Part shown: positions 37,595 to 46,106 of the stretch, one piece after another
How the letters are laid out: each line of letters begins with the position of its first letter
How positions within the stretch are numbered: position 1 is the first letter of the stretch
Notes under the pieces: model-generated
What the model was told of the DNA's origin: nothing
Seen by the model: the letters and a program-made list of their open reading frames with translations, nothing else
The model's database searches: none
Origin: Verrucomicrobiota bacterium
GTDB taxonomy: Bacteria > Verrucomicrobiota > Verrucomicrobiia > Limisphaerales > UBA1319
Direction of reading: 5' to 3'
DNA length: 64,000 nt
Assembly (NCBI GenBank): GCA_022709905.1
Contig: JAKLHY010000013.1
Location: forward strand, 58,514-122,513
Program-made: the position numbers and the translations under genes

Positions 37595-38596
37595 ATGACG
37601 TCCGAGCTATCCCGCCATGCGTTAGCGGCCTCGTCGATCGCCAGTGGCGCCTCCGGAACCCCGGTCGCCGCCTCGACCGAAGTGCGGCAGCTGATCCAGA
37701 ACATTTCCCGCGCCTTCCTGGGAAAGGAAGAGGTGGTCCAACGCGCCGTTTTGGCGCTGATCGCCGGAGGACACGTGCTGATTGAGGATGTGCCCGGCTT
37801 GGGCAAGACCCTGTTGGCCAAGGCCATTTCCCGGTCGCTGGCCGCGGATTTCAAACGGATTCAGTTTACCGCCGATCTGTTGCCTTCCGATATTACCGGT
37901 GTCACCGTTTATTCACCGGAACGCCACGAGTTTTCCTTTCGTCGCGGACCGGTTTTTACCAATGTGCTGCTGGGAGACGAGATCAACCGGGCCACGCCTC
38001 GCACCCAATCGAGCTTGTTGGAGGCGATGGAGGAGCGCCATGTAACGGTGGATGGAGTGGTGCATGTGATGGAATCGCCATTTTTTGTTCTGGCCACCCA
38101 GAATCCGATCGAACTCGAGGGCACCTATCCGCTTCCGTTCGCGCAGATGGACCGCTTCATGATCCGTCTCAGCGTGGGCTATCTGGATCGGACGGCCGAG
38201 ATCCAGATGCTTCGGGAACAGCAGAAACGGGATCCTTTGGAATGCGTGGCGCCGGTGATGGATTGCTACGCCCTGACGCGGCTGCAGGCGCTGGTGCGGG
38301 AAGTGCGTCTGGAGGATTCCCTGGCTGGATATCTGGTGGACCTGGTCCAGGCAACGCGCAAGACCGATTCCCTGGAATACGGCGCCAGCCCTCGCGGCAG
38401 TCTCGATATCCAGTCATTCAGCCAGGCGTTGGCGTTATTGACCGGTCGCGAATACGTCTTGCCTGACGATATCAAACAGGCAGCCCGGCTGGTGCTGCCT
38501 CATCGGTTGATCTATCGCAAAGGCGGACGTTCCGCCACCTTGAGCGCGCACGCCGTGATTGATCATATCGTGGATTCGGTGCCTGTCCCTGTATAA
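37595..38596 (+). CDS. MoxR-family AAA+ ATPase
   Basis: A 333-residue AAA+ protein. Walker A is VPGLGKTLLAKA (about 67-78), Walker B LGDEINRATPRTQSSLLEAMEE, and sensor 1 FFVLATQNPIELEGTYPLPFAQMDRF. The lid domain contains GASPRGSLD, typical of MoxR. MoxR proteins act as chaperones for VWA/DUF58 partners. This gene starts the standard moxR-DUF58-transglutaminase operon; the next start is 6 nt after its stop. Confidence 0.95.
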   Translation: MTSELSRHALAASSIASGASGTPVAASTEVRQLIQNISRAFLGKEEVVQRAVLALIAGGHVLIEDVPGLGKTLLAKAISRSLAADFKRIQFTADLLPSDITGVTVYSPERHEFSFRRGPVFTNVLLGDEINRATPRTQSSLLEAMEERHVTVDGVVHVMESPFFVLATQNPIELEGTYPLPFAQMDRFMIRLSVGYLDRTAEIQMLREQQKRDPLECVAPVMDCYALTRLQALVREVRLEDSLAGYLVDLVQATRKTDSLEYGASPRGSLDIQSFSQALALLTGREYVLPDDIKQAARLVLPHRLIYRKGGRSATLSAHAVIDHIVDSVPVPV

Positions 38597-38602
38597 ACAG
38601 CC

Positions 38603-39835
38603 GTGAACCTGTCTCCCTCGGATTTGCAGATCCTTTGTTCCCGGCAGGCGGGCACCAAGCCATTGCCATTTCCCGTCGCATCAAGATCATCCTGCCAACT
38701 CCACAGCAGGTCCAGGGTTCGGCTTACGCGCACCGGTGTGCTTTTCCTGCTGGCCATGGTTGGACTGTATCTCGCTTCCATAACATCGCAGTCCGGGCTT
38801 TTGTTATTTTTGATTGGCCTATTGGGCGGCTGCTTTGGGGTCAACGCCTGGATGGCCTGGCGATGCCTCGGAGCCATGAAACTGACGGCTCCGAGCGGTG
38901 CTCTTCTTGCCGAGAGAGAAAAGCTGACGCAGCCCTGGACTCTTTTGAACACGGGGCGGAGCGCAGCGGGGCTGGTGCGGTTCGAGCATCCCCAGGGCAT
39001 GCTTTTCCAGGTCGGGTTGATCAAGCCGGGCGAGTCTTTTCATGCCGTTCCCGAAATCGTTTTTGCCAGGCGCGGGGTCTATCCTGTGGGAACGGTGTCG
39101 ATGAGCACGGCCTTTCCGTTTGGCCTGGTGCGTTGGTCCAGACCGCTTGAACAGGCGGGTGAATGGGTGATTTGTCCAGCGATTTATCCCGTGGACGCCC
39201 CCCGAGCCGGTGGTTACGATTCCATGGTTGGAGGCAGACATCCAGGAACCCGGCGCACGACATTCGGGTCGCGTTTTGCAGGGGTTCGGCCGCGTCAGCC
39301 CGGCGATCCGCTCAAGCAGATTCACTGGAAGAGCAGCGCGAAGGGCCTGGGGTTGATGGTGAAAACTTACGATGAGGACCTCTCGGGGCGGGTGGCTCTG
39401 GGGGTGGATTGCAGCGAGGGGACGGATAGCAAGCGCCTGGATGACTGTCTTCGGGCCGCCGGTTCCCTGGCCTTCGCGGCTCTCGACGAGGGCCATCATG
39501 TGGAATGGATTGACCTGGCTTCCCGCACGGTTTGGCTCATTCCCCCATTTGATGATGGACAGGCGCTTCTCGAGTGCCTGGCCCGAATGAAGGGCAGCCC
39601 GGATTGTTTGACCGATGCCAGCCTTCAGGATGCTCTGGGCAGGATCAGCGGCAGAAGCGCCGTCTGCCTGGTCCTGACCGAGTGCAATGCGGCCGTCTAT
39701 CATGCCATCCAGATCCTCAGTCAGAAAAACCGCTCGATCACCCTCGCGCTGCCCCGAGGATATCCTGGGATCGGTCTTCCCGAAAAAGTGCGAATCGCCG
39801 GCTACACCGCCACGGAGTTGGAGTGGATTACATGA
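38603..39835 (+). CDS. DUF58-domain (VWA-like) protein
   Basis: A 410-residue protein with a GTG start at 38603. Two membrane helices (about 40-75: GVLFLLAMVGLYLASITS and GLLLFLIGLLGGCFGVNAWMAW) precede a beta-rich region. The DUF58 core follows: SRFAGVRPRQPGDPLKQIHWKSSA, with the conserved RxYxPGD/xIxW pattern, then a VWA-like part with VALGVDCSEGTDSKRLD. It is the usual partner of the upstream MoxR ATPase. The stop overlaps the next start as ATGA (39832-39835). Confidence 0.92.
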   Translation: MNLSPSDLQILCSRQAGTKPLPFPVASRSSCQLHSRSRVRLTRTGVLFLLAMVGLYLASITSQSGLLLFLIGLLGGCFGVNAWMAWRCLGAMKLTAPSGALLAEREKLTQPWTLLNTGRSAAGLVRFEHPQGMLFQVGLIKPGESFHAVPEIVFARRGVYPVGTVSMSTAFPFGLVRWSRPLEQAGEWVICPAIYPVDAPRAGGYDSMVGGRHPGTRRTTFGSRFAGVRPRQPGDPLKQIHWKSSAKGLGLMVKTYDEDLSGRVALGVDCSEGTDSKRLDDCLRAAGSLAFAALDEGHHVEWIDLASRTVWLIPPFDDGQALLECLARMKGSPDCLTDASLQDALGRISGRSAVCLVLTECNAAVYHAIQILSQKNRSITLALPRGYPGIGLPEKVRIAGYTATELEWIT

Positions 39836-41793
39836 AAAGCGCGCAAAACCGTCTCATCATGTTGGGACTGGTTTGCCAGGGGCTGACATGGGACACCTGG
39901 CTGCTGCCCTTTTTCTATTTCCTGCTTTGGCTTGCGGCTCTGACATTGCCGCGTCGTCCGCTGCGTTTGCCCGGTCTGGTGGAGGCTCTGGCGCTTGTGG
40001 CGGGAAGCCTGGCGGCTACCGTCATCGGCCAGGCATGGGATCGAAACACCCACTTTGCCATTGGCCATGGATTGGCCTGTATCCAACTCGTCCGGCTGTT
40101 GCGTCCGCTCGATTTGCGGGAGCAGAAATTCTCCTTGCTCATCGCCTGTTTCCACCTGGCGGTTGGCTGCACGTTTTTGCTGGACTATCGTTTTTTGCTC
40201 ATCTTGTGTGCCACGCTGGTTTGGTTGCCCCGAAGCTTGCTGGAATTGGAGGCGGCCTCTTTTGTGACGGTGACGCCATCGGTTTCGCCTGGAAATCCGG
40301 AAGCGTATCGATCGTCCGTATCCGCCTGGGGATTCGGCTGCATCGGGTTGATCATGCTCGGCTTTTTCCTGGTTTTTCCCCGGGGTTTGATCCCGGCTCA
40401 ATTCCGGATTCCCATGGGACGCGTCGGTTCCGAAGGATCATTGCTCGATGCGGTGTTGGATCCGCGTCTTGGCGGGCGCGCCCAATCCGGACGAATCTTG
40501 TTTCAAGTGCAAGCCGAAAGCCTGGGTTACCTCCGATGTCACGCCCTGACCGAGTTTGACGGGCGCACCTGGCAGTCGGCGCCCAGATCCTGGCGACCCT
40601 GGCAGAGTCGTCATGGCCAAAAACATCAATCCGTTCAATACCGTCGGGTCCAGGTCAAGAATCCGTTGCTGCTGGGCCGGGTCCTCCCTGTGGATGGTCC
40701 AGTCGTCCATCTGCAAGGCAACTTTTTTGATCGACCCTTTGAATCGGGCCACGGTATGGTGACCGCGGAGACCTGGTGGAAAACCGCCCATAACCATTAC
40801 GAATACTGGATCCTGACCAACGCCGTCCCGGAAATCCTGCCTCAAAGGTTTCAGACGGCCTTAACGCGGCATCCTCCCGTCTCTCCGCGTCTCCAATCCT
40901 GGCTGCAAAAGCGCTTGGGATCGATCGAGAATTCCTATGAGCGCGCCAGGTACCTGGAGCGAATGTTTCAATTGGAATTCTCCTATGAACTTGGCGCGCC
41001 ATCCTTGAGCCGTCTTTCGCCGCTCGAGGATTTTCTGTTCAATCAACGCAGCGGTCACTGCGAGCGTTTTGCCTCGGCCCTCGCCTTGCTGCTCCGGATG
41101 AATGGAATTCCCACCCGTGTGATCTTGGGTTACCTCCCTCACGGTCGGAATTGGATTTCAGGATGGCATGACATCCGCGCCCGCGACGCGCATGCGTGGA
41201 CGGAGGCATGGTTCCCGGACCGGGGCTGGGTGCTTTTTGACGGCACTCCGGCCGCCACATTATCCGAGCCGCCCGCCTGGCTGGATTGGCTCGAAGAACT
41301 GGATTCAGCCTGGTATGGTTATGTCATTGGCTTCGATGCTGCCAGCCAATCGGAGCTTGCCACTGTAGTGATATCCAGCCTGGGTCAGTCTCTCCAAGGG
41401 CTTCGTTTGCATGCCAGGACTGCGATGGTCGTTGGTCTTGGGGTGGTGATCATCCTCTCGGGATGGACTATCATCCGATGCAATCGCGGGGATCGGGGTG
41501 GCGCAGGAGAACGCGGAACTTCCCAGGTCTATGCCAATCATGCTTACGGCAGGATGCTCCGCGCCTTGGCGCGGGAACAGGTGCTGCGTCAACCCAGCCA
41601 AACCCCCCTGGAATTTCTTGCCATCCTGCCCGAGCATTTCCGGGATGCTCAATCCGATATCGAACTAGTTACGCGGGCGTTCTGTGAGGCAAAATATGGC
41701 CGGCAAGAACTTTCCCCGGATCGACTCCGCGCCGTCGACGATGCCCTGAAACGCATTCTATCCCGGAGAGCTCCCAAACCAACGCGCCCCTAA
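39832..41793 (+). CDS. TgpA-type membrane transglutaminase-like protein
   Basis: A 653-residue inner-membrane protein with the start at 39832 (ATGA overlap). The N-terminal third has about six membrane helices (DUF3488-like). A periplasmic transglutaminase core carries the Cys-His-Asp triad: C410 in SGHCERFASALALLL, H454 in ARDAHAWTEAWF and D470 in VLFDGTPAA. One further helix near 545-565 and a DUF4129-like cytoplasmic tail (QTPLEFLAILPEHF) end the protein. With MoxR and DUF58 it forms a conserved envelope-related module; the physiological substrate is unknown. Confidence 0.92.
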   Translation: MKSAQNRLIMLGLVCQGLTWDTWLLPFFYFLLWLAALTLPRRPLRLPGLVEALALVAGSLAATVIGQAWDRNTHFAIGHGLACIQLVRLLRPLDLREQKFSLLIACFHLAVGCTFLLDYRFLLILCATLVWLPRSLLELEAASFVTVTPSVSPGNPEAYRSSVSAWGFGCIGLIMLGFFLVFPRGLIPAQFRIPMGRVGSEGSLLDAVLDPRLGGRAQSGRILFQVQAESLGYLRCHALTEFDGRTWQSAPRSWRPWQSRHGQKHQSVQYRRVQVKNPLLLGRVLPVDGPVVHLQGNFFDRPFESGHGMVTAETWWKTAHNHYEYWILTNAVPEILPQRFQTALTRHPPVSPRLQSWLQKRLGSIENSYERARYLERMFQLEFSYELGAPSLSRLSPLEDFLFNQRSGHCERFASALALLLRMNGIPTRVILGYLPHGRNWISGWHDIRARDAHAWTEAWFPDRGWVLFDGTPAATLSEPPAWLDWLEELDSAWYGYVIGFDAASQSELATVVISSLGQSLQGLRLHARTAMVVGLGVVIILSGWTIIRCNRGDRGGAGERGTSQVYANHAYGRMLRALAREQVLRQPSQTPLEFLAILPEHFRDAQSDIELVTRAFCEAKYGRQELSPDRLRAVDDALKRILSRRAPKPTRP

Positions 41794-41863
41794 CGGCCAA
41801 GGGAGTAAGCAATCAGTTCCAATGTTTGATTTCATCAGACTCATGGTGTTCCGGGCTGACGGC

Positions 41864-41923
41864 TTTATACACGACGTCATAAATACTTGCGTATGCGCAA
41901 TTATTTATGACGTCGTGTAAAGT
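41864..41923. repeat. Long near-perfect hairpin between convergent genes
   Basis: The 17-base arms ACACGACGTCATAAATA (41869-41885) and its exact complement (41902-41918) enclose a second stem TTGCG/CGCAA (41887-41891 and 41896-41900) with a TATG loop. There is one C/T mismatch between stems, and TTTA/TAAA-type flanks extend it to about 60 bases. It lies between the stop of the transglutaminase gene and the stop of the MerR gene. It is AT-richer than its surroundings and has no T-run, so it is not a standard terminator. Confidence 0.85.
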
Positions 41924-41937
41924 TGCGAGTGGATCCC

Positions 41938-42531
41938 CTAATCGGTTCGTGGATTCGTGTTCTTGTGGCCGGACCACGCCCGGATGCGGGCGGCCTCGGC
42001 CTGCGGGATGCCGAGGGAGATCAAAAATTCATGATGCGCCTCTGGGGCGCGCCGCTCGAATTCGGCATGCCAGCATTCCATGGCGCGGTCATCCAGACCG
42101 GCTGTGCGAAGCATTTCGATCCACATCTTCTTGTCGATCGAGGGCGGGCATTGGCCGGATACGATCCGGTTGAGCATGTTGGCCAGGAGACGCTGCTTAG
42201 TTTTGAGGTCGAGAATTCCCTGGGCGGTTTCAGCCATTCGCTTTTTCAGAATCGCGGCACTGGGTTTGCCTCGGGAGGAGAGAAACAAACGGATGTCATC
42301 GAGGGTAAGCCCGGCCTGTCGAAACTGGCAGATCTGACTCAGGCGCCGCTGGTCTTTTGCCGTGTAGATCCGGTATCCTGCCGCTGTCCGACCCGAAGGA
42401 CGCAGCAGTCCAATGCGGTCATAGTATAACAGGGCGCTGCGGGATAGGCCGAAAGCGCGACCCAGTGCGGAGATCGTGCAGGATTTTGTCTCGAGCATCC
42501 TTTGCCTTTCAGCGGGTTTCTCGAAGTGCAT
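41938..42531 (-). CDS. MerR-family transcriptional regulator
   Basis: A 197-residue regulator; a start at 42498 (LETKSCTISALG) may be the true one. The MerR winged helix is ISALGRAFGLSRSALLYYDRIGLLRPSGRTAAGYRIY, followed by the RRLSQICQFRQAGLTLDDI helix and a coiled coil. The C-terminal 55 residues (MWIEMLRTAGLDDRAMECW to LISLGIPQAEAARIRAW) form a separate helical domain that is also encoded alone by the gene just upstream (42574-42774). There is no Cys-rich metal site, so it is probably a small-molecule or protein-responsive regulator. Confidence 0.9.
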   Translation of the reverse strand: MHFEKPAERQRMLETKSCTISALGRAFGLSRSALLYYDRIGLLRPSGRTAAGYRIYTAKDQRRLSQICQFRQAGLTLDDIRLFLSSRGKPSAAILKKRMAETAQGILDLKTKQRLLANMLNRIVSGQCPPSIDKKMWIEMLRTAGLDDRAMECWHAEFERRAPEAHHEFLISLGIPQAEAARIRAWSGHKNTNPRTD

Positions 42532-42533
42532 TC

Positions 42534-42570
42534 AAGGCGCCGGGTGGCTCGTGGAGAGCCACCCGGCCTT
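42534..42570. promoter_or_regulatory. Stable hairpin between the two domain-sharing genes
   Basis: CGGGTGGCTC (42541-42550) pairs perfectly with 42556-42565 around a 5-nt loop, extended by AAGGC/GCCTT with a 2-nt bulge. It fills the 42-nt gap between the small gene and the MerR gene. There is no T-run, so it may stabilise or separate the transcript rather than terminate it. Confidence 0.5.
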
Positions 42571-42573
42571 GCA

Positions 42574-42774
42574 TTACGTCCGGCTTTGAGCCCGGATTTT
42601 TTCAATCTCGGGCGACGGCAGCCCGAGCCATTCCAAAAAACCCTGGTGTGCTTTGGGATGCCGGGTTTCGAAGAGTTTATGCCATTTCATCATGGTTGCA
42701 TCGTCCAGGCCAATCTCCCGGAAGAGGGCAACCCACTCGTTTACGGTCACATGTTCTTTCATGGATTGATTCAT
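42574..42774 (-). CDS. Stand-alone copy of the MerR C-terminal helical domain
   Basis: A 66-residue protein. After MNQSMKEHVTVN it aligns end to end with the last 55 residues of the adjacent MerR regulator: W-x5-LR-x2-GLDD-x-M-x2-WH-x2-FE-x2-P-A-H-FL-LG-P-IR is shared, roughly 45% identity by eye. The start may be the second Met (residue 5). It is upstream of the MerR gene on the same strand with 42 nt between. It could be a decoy or dimer partner that modulates the regulator, or an effector-binding protein. The family has no function I know. Confidence 0.65.
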   Translation of the reverse strand: MNQSMKEHVTVNEWVALFREIGLDDATMMKWHKLFETRHPKAHQGFLEWLGLPSPEIEKIRAQSRT

Positions 42775-42882
42775 TTATGGTTACACGTTTATTTCGTGTC
42801 ATGGCCATGACCGGGCCAATCTAAAGTGTGAAGCTATAGACGGGTCAATAGGCCGCCGCAAAAAAATTTCTCAGACTTTGTT

Positions 42883-42974
42883 CTAACGAAGCAGCGCCTT
42901 AAACCGACCCGTCGCGAGAAGTTCTGTCATAAGGCCTCGACCCATGGGGTTGATTTGAGGCGCAGCTTCATTAG
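42883..42974. repeat. 92-bp palindromic element, copy 2 (attC-like?)
   Basis: Same length and ends as 28513-28604 (CTAACGAAGC to GCTTCATTAG), but diverged inside, with about 65-70% identity overall by eye. The terminal inverted repeats are CTAACGAAGCAGCGCCTTAAACC against CTAATGAAGCTGCGCCTCAAATC, and mismatches within the arms are few although the arms differ from copy 1. Compensatory change of this sort suggests selection for the folded form. The right end reads ATTAGAT. The gap 42775-43061 otherwise contains no gene. Confidence 0.7.
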
Positions 42975-43061
42975 ATCATGTCGGGCCTCGCCAGCGAGCC
43001 AAATCCTCACCGGCACAATCTGAATTTATTTATGCACCGACCCTAAGCCTTTTTGAAGATC

Positions 43062-45770
43062 CTAATCGTCCAGTTCGGCCTTGACCGCCCATTCGGGGTA
43101 GGGCGTGTCAGGCCCTTTCATGGCGCGCCACAGAATCCGATTCAGGACATCCTCGGGGCAACGATCGACTTCATCCAGCGGCAATTGGGCCGAAATCATG
43201 GCGTCTTCTCGCAGGCGACGGTCCGTAATGGTTTTCGGGTTCGGATTGGTTGCATCCAGAGGGACCCTGTTCGTCACGCTAAGGAAAGGCGTGAAGTCCG
43301 GGGTGTCCGTGAAGCAATCGCGCATGGGCGTGGCGGTGGCATCCATTTGGTTCATCGGAGGAAGGCCGAGCATCAGTTCCAGGGTGCGGATGACGCTGGT
43401 CTGATTGTATTGGGTGCTGATGGTTTGACGGCGTTTCGTGTAGGGACTGGCCACGTAGCAGGTGGTGCGGTAACCGCTGACATGATCCCAACCGGCCTGG
43501 GGATCGTCCTCGATGGCGAACAGGCAGGTCTCAGGCCAGAATCGACTGCGGCTCAGCGCCTCAACCACCTGCCCAAGCGCCAGGTCGTTGTCCGCCACTT
43601 GCGCCCCAGGCGTCGGCGATGTGCCCCGCGTGCCGCCCGTGTGATCGTTCGGCAGGAAAAGGATGATAAGATTGGGAAGGTCCCCCTTGGATTCGTATGC
43701 CCGCAAATCCTGGATGAACCGGGCCGCGCGCATCACATCCGGCACGTTAAGGTCCCAACCGACGGTATCGGTGGCGCTATGTGGACGGAGGCTCTTGATG
43801 CCCGCCCGGGAGGCGAGCCGGGTTAGGTTGCTGCCCGTGGTGTGGTCCTGCCAGAAATCCTGCCATGTGGGTTTGTCTTTATGACCGGCCCGGTCTTTCC
43901 AGTGGGCCTCCGATATCATCCATTCGCCGTAATTACGAAACGTTTTTCCATGCGCCAGCGCGTTGTCCCAAATAAAACCGGACGAAGCCCAGGCCAGCGC
44001 GTCAAGGCCGTCCTCGCTCTTGCCGCCGGGATAGCTGCGCGGGAAACTCGAGGTCAGCTGCCGTTCCATGTAGGCATTGGCGATGGCGCTGTCGGTCCAT
44101 TGGTGCCCATCCGCGCTGACAATGCCGGCGCAATAGGTGTTGTCGAGCAGGACAAATTCGCGGGCCATTTTGTGCTGGTTGGGCGTGTAGAGCTCGCCAA
44201 AGGTGCAGAGGGCTGGGCTCCCATTGCCCTCCGGCATGTCGCCCAGGATTTGATCGTAGGTGCGGTTTTCCTTGATCACATAGATCACGTGCTTGAACAC
44301 GCTCGGTTCGCCCACCCGCTCAGGCACGGGACGCGGCGGCTGGCCCGGACGCGGCGGGAGCGCGGATTCAGCCAGCCTGTCGTAACTCATGTTTCGCCGC
44401 GCGATCCGTGTCATCGCGGTGAGGGCCTGTTTCGACGGGATGGGTACCAGCGAAAGGGTGCCGTAGTAATCCTTCGAACTGGACTTCACTGGCCCCCCCC
44501 GGGGAACTACCCTGCCGGATCCGATGCCTTTGATGTTGGCAATACAGAGCGACCGGCCCGCCCGATCGAGAACGACCGCGCCGGGAAACCAACCGACCGG
44601 GATCAGCCCCGTCACTTTTGAGGCGTTATGCCGGGGATCGAACCTAATCACGGCCACGGCATTCTGCGTGCCGTTGCATACGAACAGCTGCCGGCCTCGC
44701 CGATCGAAAGCCACGGCGTTCGGTTGCGCGCCAAACAGGTCGGCCGGCGTCTGGCGCGTCCAGATTTTTTCCACGACCTGATCCGTCGTCGTGTCCACCA
44801 CACTTAACGTGTCGCTGCCGGTGTTCGCCACGACGAGATAACGGAAATCCGGCGAGACCGCCATCGCCGAGGCGTGTTGCTCAACGAGGATTTCGGTTTT
44901 CACCACGCCCCCGTCCAGATCAATCACCGTCACCGATCCTTCGCTGGCGATCTGCCGGGCGGGATCCACCCGCACCTGGGTGCCCTGGCCCGCTGAGGCT
45001 GTAACATCGCCCTTGCCCGGACGCCGCCCTCCCTGGTTGCTGACATAGGCCTTGCCCGGCGCCAGCACGACATCATACGGAGCTACGCCCGTTTCCCAGG
45101 AACGTATCACCCGGCCGGTCGCCGTATCCAACTCATGCAGCCGGTTCCCCAGGCTCGCTGCCACGTAAAGCCGATGGCCGTCGGCTGACACCGCCAGCCC
45201 GGCCGGAATCTCGGTTTTCGGTTTGGGGGTCCTTGCGTCAGGCAGCAAAAAGGCCATCGGAGATCCCGCATGCCCTTTTTCGTCCACCGGGAACACAAGG
45301 ATCCGTCCACTGGCATCGGCAAGATAAAGCGCCCGGCCGTCCGGCGAAAACACCAGACCCGTCAAACTCATGCGAGGGGCCGCCAAATTGGTGGCCGCGA
45401 CCGTATTCGTCTCCCGCGGCTGGATCACCTGGTTGGTTGCGGCAGCGAGCGAGACACTTTGCCGTATCCGCCCGGTTCTCGGATCAATCAGCACCAGCTT
45501 GTTGGTCTTGCCTGCTAGCGCCAATCGCCGTCCGTCCGGACTCAGCGCCATCGCCTGAGGACGCATGCCCGGCAGTTCCACTTGCCAGCCCGCGGGGGTC
45601 AGGAGTTGACCCGTGGGCAGCCGATAACGGTTCGCCGCCACCCGTCCCACCGCGTCCGGAGGCGCTAAAAAAACCTGCGAGCCCTTGGCCAGGATCGTTC
45701 CCGCAATCAAAAGCGCGGCCAGGACGAATCCCACCCACAACGTTCGGCGTCGATTCTTAACAGCATTCAT
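43062..45770 (-). CDS. Beta-propeller / phosphoesterase fusion, membrane-anchored or exported
   Basis: A 902-residue protein. A membrane helix or signal lies at about 10-28. Residues about 50-430 form a YVTN/cytochrome cd1-type beta-propeller: ALSPDGRRLALAG, LVFSPDGRALYLAD, VSADGHRLYVAAS, VSPDFRYLVVANTGSDTLSVVD. Residues about 490-800 are a phosphoesterase (alkaline phosphatase superfamily, acid phosphatase/phospholipase C-like) domain: HVIYVIKENRTYDQILGD with the first metal/nucleophile residues, SADGHQWTDSA, LILFLPNDHTGGT and FAIEDDPQAGWDHV. This architecture recurs in Verrucomicrobiota and Acidobacteriota; the substrate is unknown. The gene stands alone. Confidence 0.85.
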   Translation of the reverse strand: MNAVKNRRRTLWVGFVLAALLIAGTILAKGSQVFLAPPDAVGRVAANRYRLPTGQLLTPAGWQVELPGMRPQAMALSPDGRRLALAGKTNKLVLIDPRTGRIRQSVSLAAATNQVIQPRETNTVAATNLAAPRMSLTGLVFSPDGRALYLADASGRILVFPVDEKGHAGSPMAFLLPDARTPKPKTEIPAGLAVSADGHRLYVAASLGNRLHELDTATGRVIRSWETGVAPYDVVLAPGKAYVSNQGGRRPGKGDVTASAGQGTQVRVDPARQIASEGSVTVIDLDGGVVKTEILVEQHASAMAVSPDFRYLVVANTGSDTLSVVDTTTDQVVEKIWTRQTPADLFGAQPNAVAFDRRGRQLFVCNGTQNAVAVIRFDPRHNASKVTGLIPVGWFPGAVVLDRAGRSLCIANIKGIGSGRVVPRGGPVKSSSKDYYGTLSLVPIPSKQALTAMTRIARRNMSYDRLAESALPPRPGQPPRPVPERVGEPSVFKHVIYVIKENRTYDQILGDMPEGNGSPALCTFGELYTPNQHKMAREFVLLDNTYCAGIVSADGHQWTDSAIANAYMERQLTSSFPRSYPGGKSEDGLDALAWASSGFIWDNALAHGKTFRNYGEWMISEAHWKDRAGHKDKPTWQDFWQDHTTGSNLTRLASRAGIKSLRPHSATDTVGWDLNVPDVMRAARFIQDLRAYESKGDLPNLIILFLPNDHTGGTRGTSPTPGAQVADNDLALGQVVEALSRSRFWPETCLFAIEDDPQAGWDHVSGYRTTCYVASPYTKRRQTISTQYNQTSVIRTLELMLGLPPMNQMDATATPMRDCFTDTPDFTPFLSVTNRVPLDATNPNPKTITDRRLREDAMISAQLPLDEVDRCPEDVLNRILWRAMKGPDTPYPEWAVKAELDD

Positions 45771-45865
45771 CCCGCGATTTCTTATGCCCTCCCGACGCGA
45801 TCGTCCATCCCGAAATCCGGAATATTCCGTCAGGCCTCCCCTCCGACGCCCCGGTCCCAGGACTT

Positions 45866-45980
45866 AGAGCCTGTTTGAAAATTACAAGGGGTGCTGCGGC
45901 GAGGGATTTTGGCTGGGGCCAAGGCGGCTTGGGCCGAGCATCCCCGATGGGGGCAGTAAGGTCCAAGCCGCCTTGGCCCC
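45866..45980 (-). repeat. Hairpin-bearing dispersed repeat, copy B
   Basis: The reverse complement of 45866-45969 matches 27589-27692 with two mismatches in 104. In this copy the internal hairpin is perfect over 18 bases: GGGGCCAAGGCGGCTTGG (45915-45932) pairs with 45963-45980, and the 30-nt loop holds a further CCCC/GGGG stem. The left end reads AGAGCCTGTTTGAAAA. It lies between the phosphoesterase and PEP-CTERM genes, just before the AT-rich stretch. Confidence 0.88.
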
Positions 45981-45999
45981 GGTCAAAAGACCCGCCGCA

Positions 46000-46085
46000 G
46001 AAATGTAAAAATTAGTTATAAATAATACTTTACAAAAAGTAGTAGATAAATATATAAATAAATTATAAACGAACATATAAACCAT
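46000..46085 (+). promoter_or_regulatory. AT-rich promoter region of the PEP-CTERM gene
   Basis: These 86 bases are very AT-rich in an otherwise GC-rich window, with several TATAAAT-like boxes (for example near 46016-46024, 46050-46056 and 46066-46072). They end shortly before an AGGAGGAG ribosome-binding site (46093-46100), 6 nt from the ATG at 46107. No single -35/-10 pair stands out. Confidence 0.45.
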
Positions 46086-46106
46086 TCACAACAGGAGGAG
46101 ATCACT

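Noticed and set aside
41794..41830. CCCTAACGGCC at the stop of the transglutaminase gene as another 92-bp element
   Set aside because: No matching right arm follows within 150 bases, and the similarity is only CTAACG.
45757..45966. Small frame sharing a 30-residue stretch with a frame near 27571-27690
   Set aside because: The shared peptide exists only because both lie in the two copies of the hairpin repeat; no start signal and different continuations.
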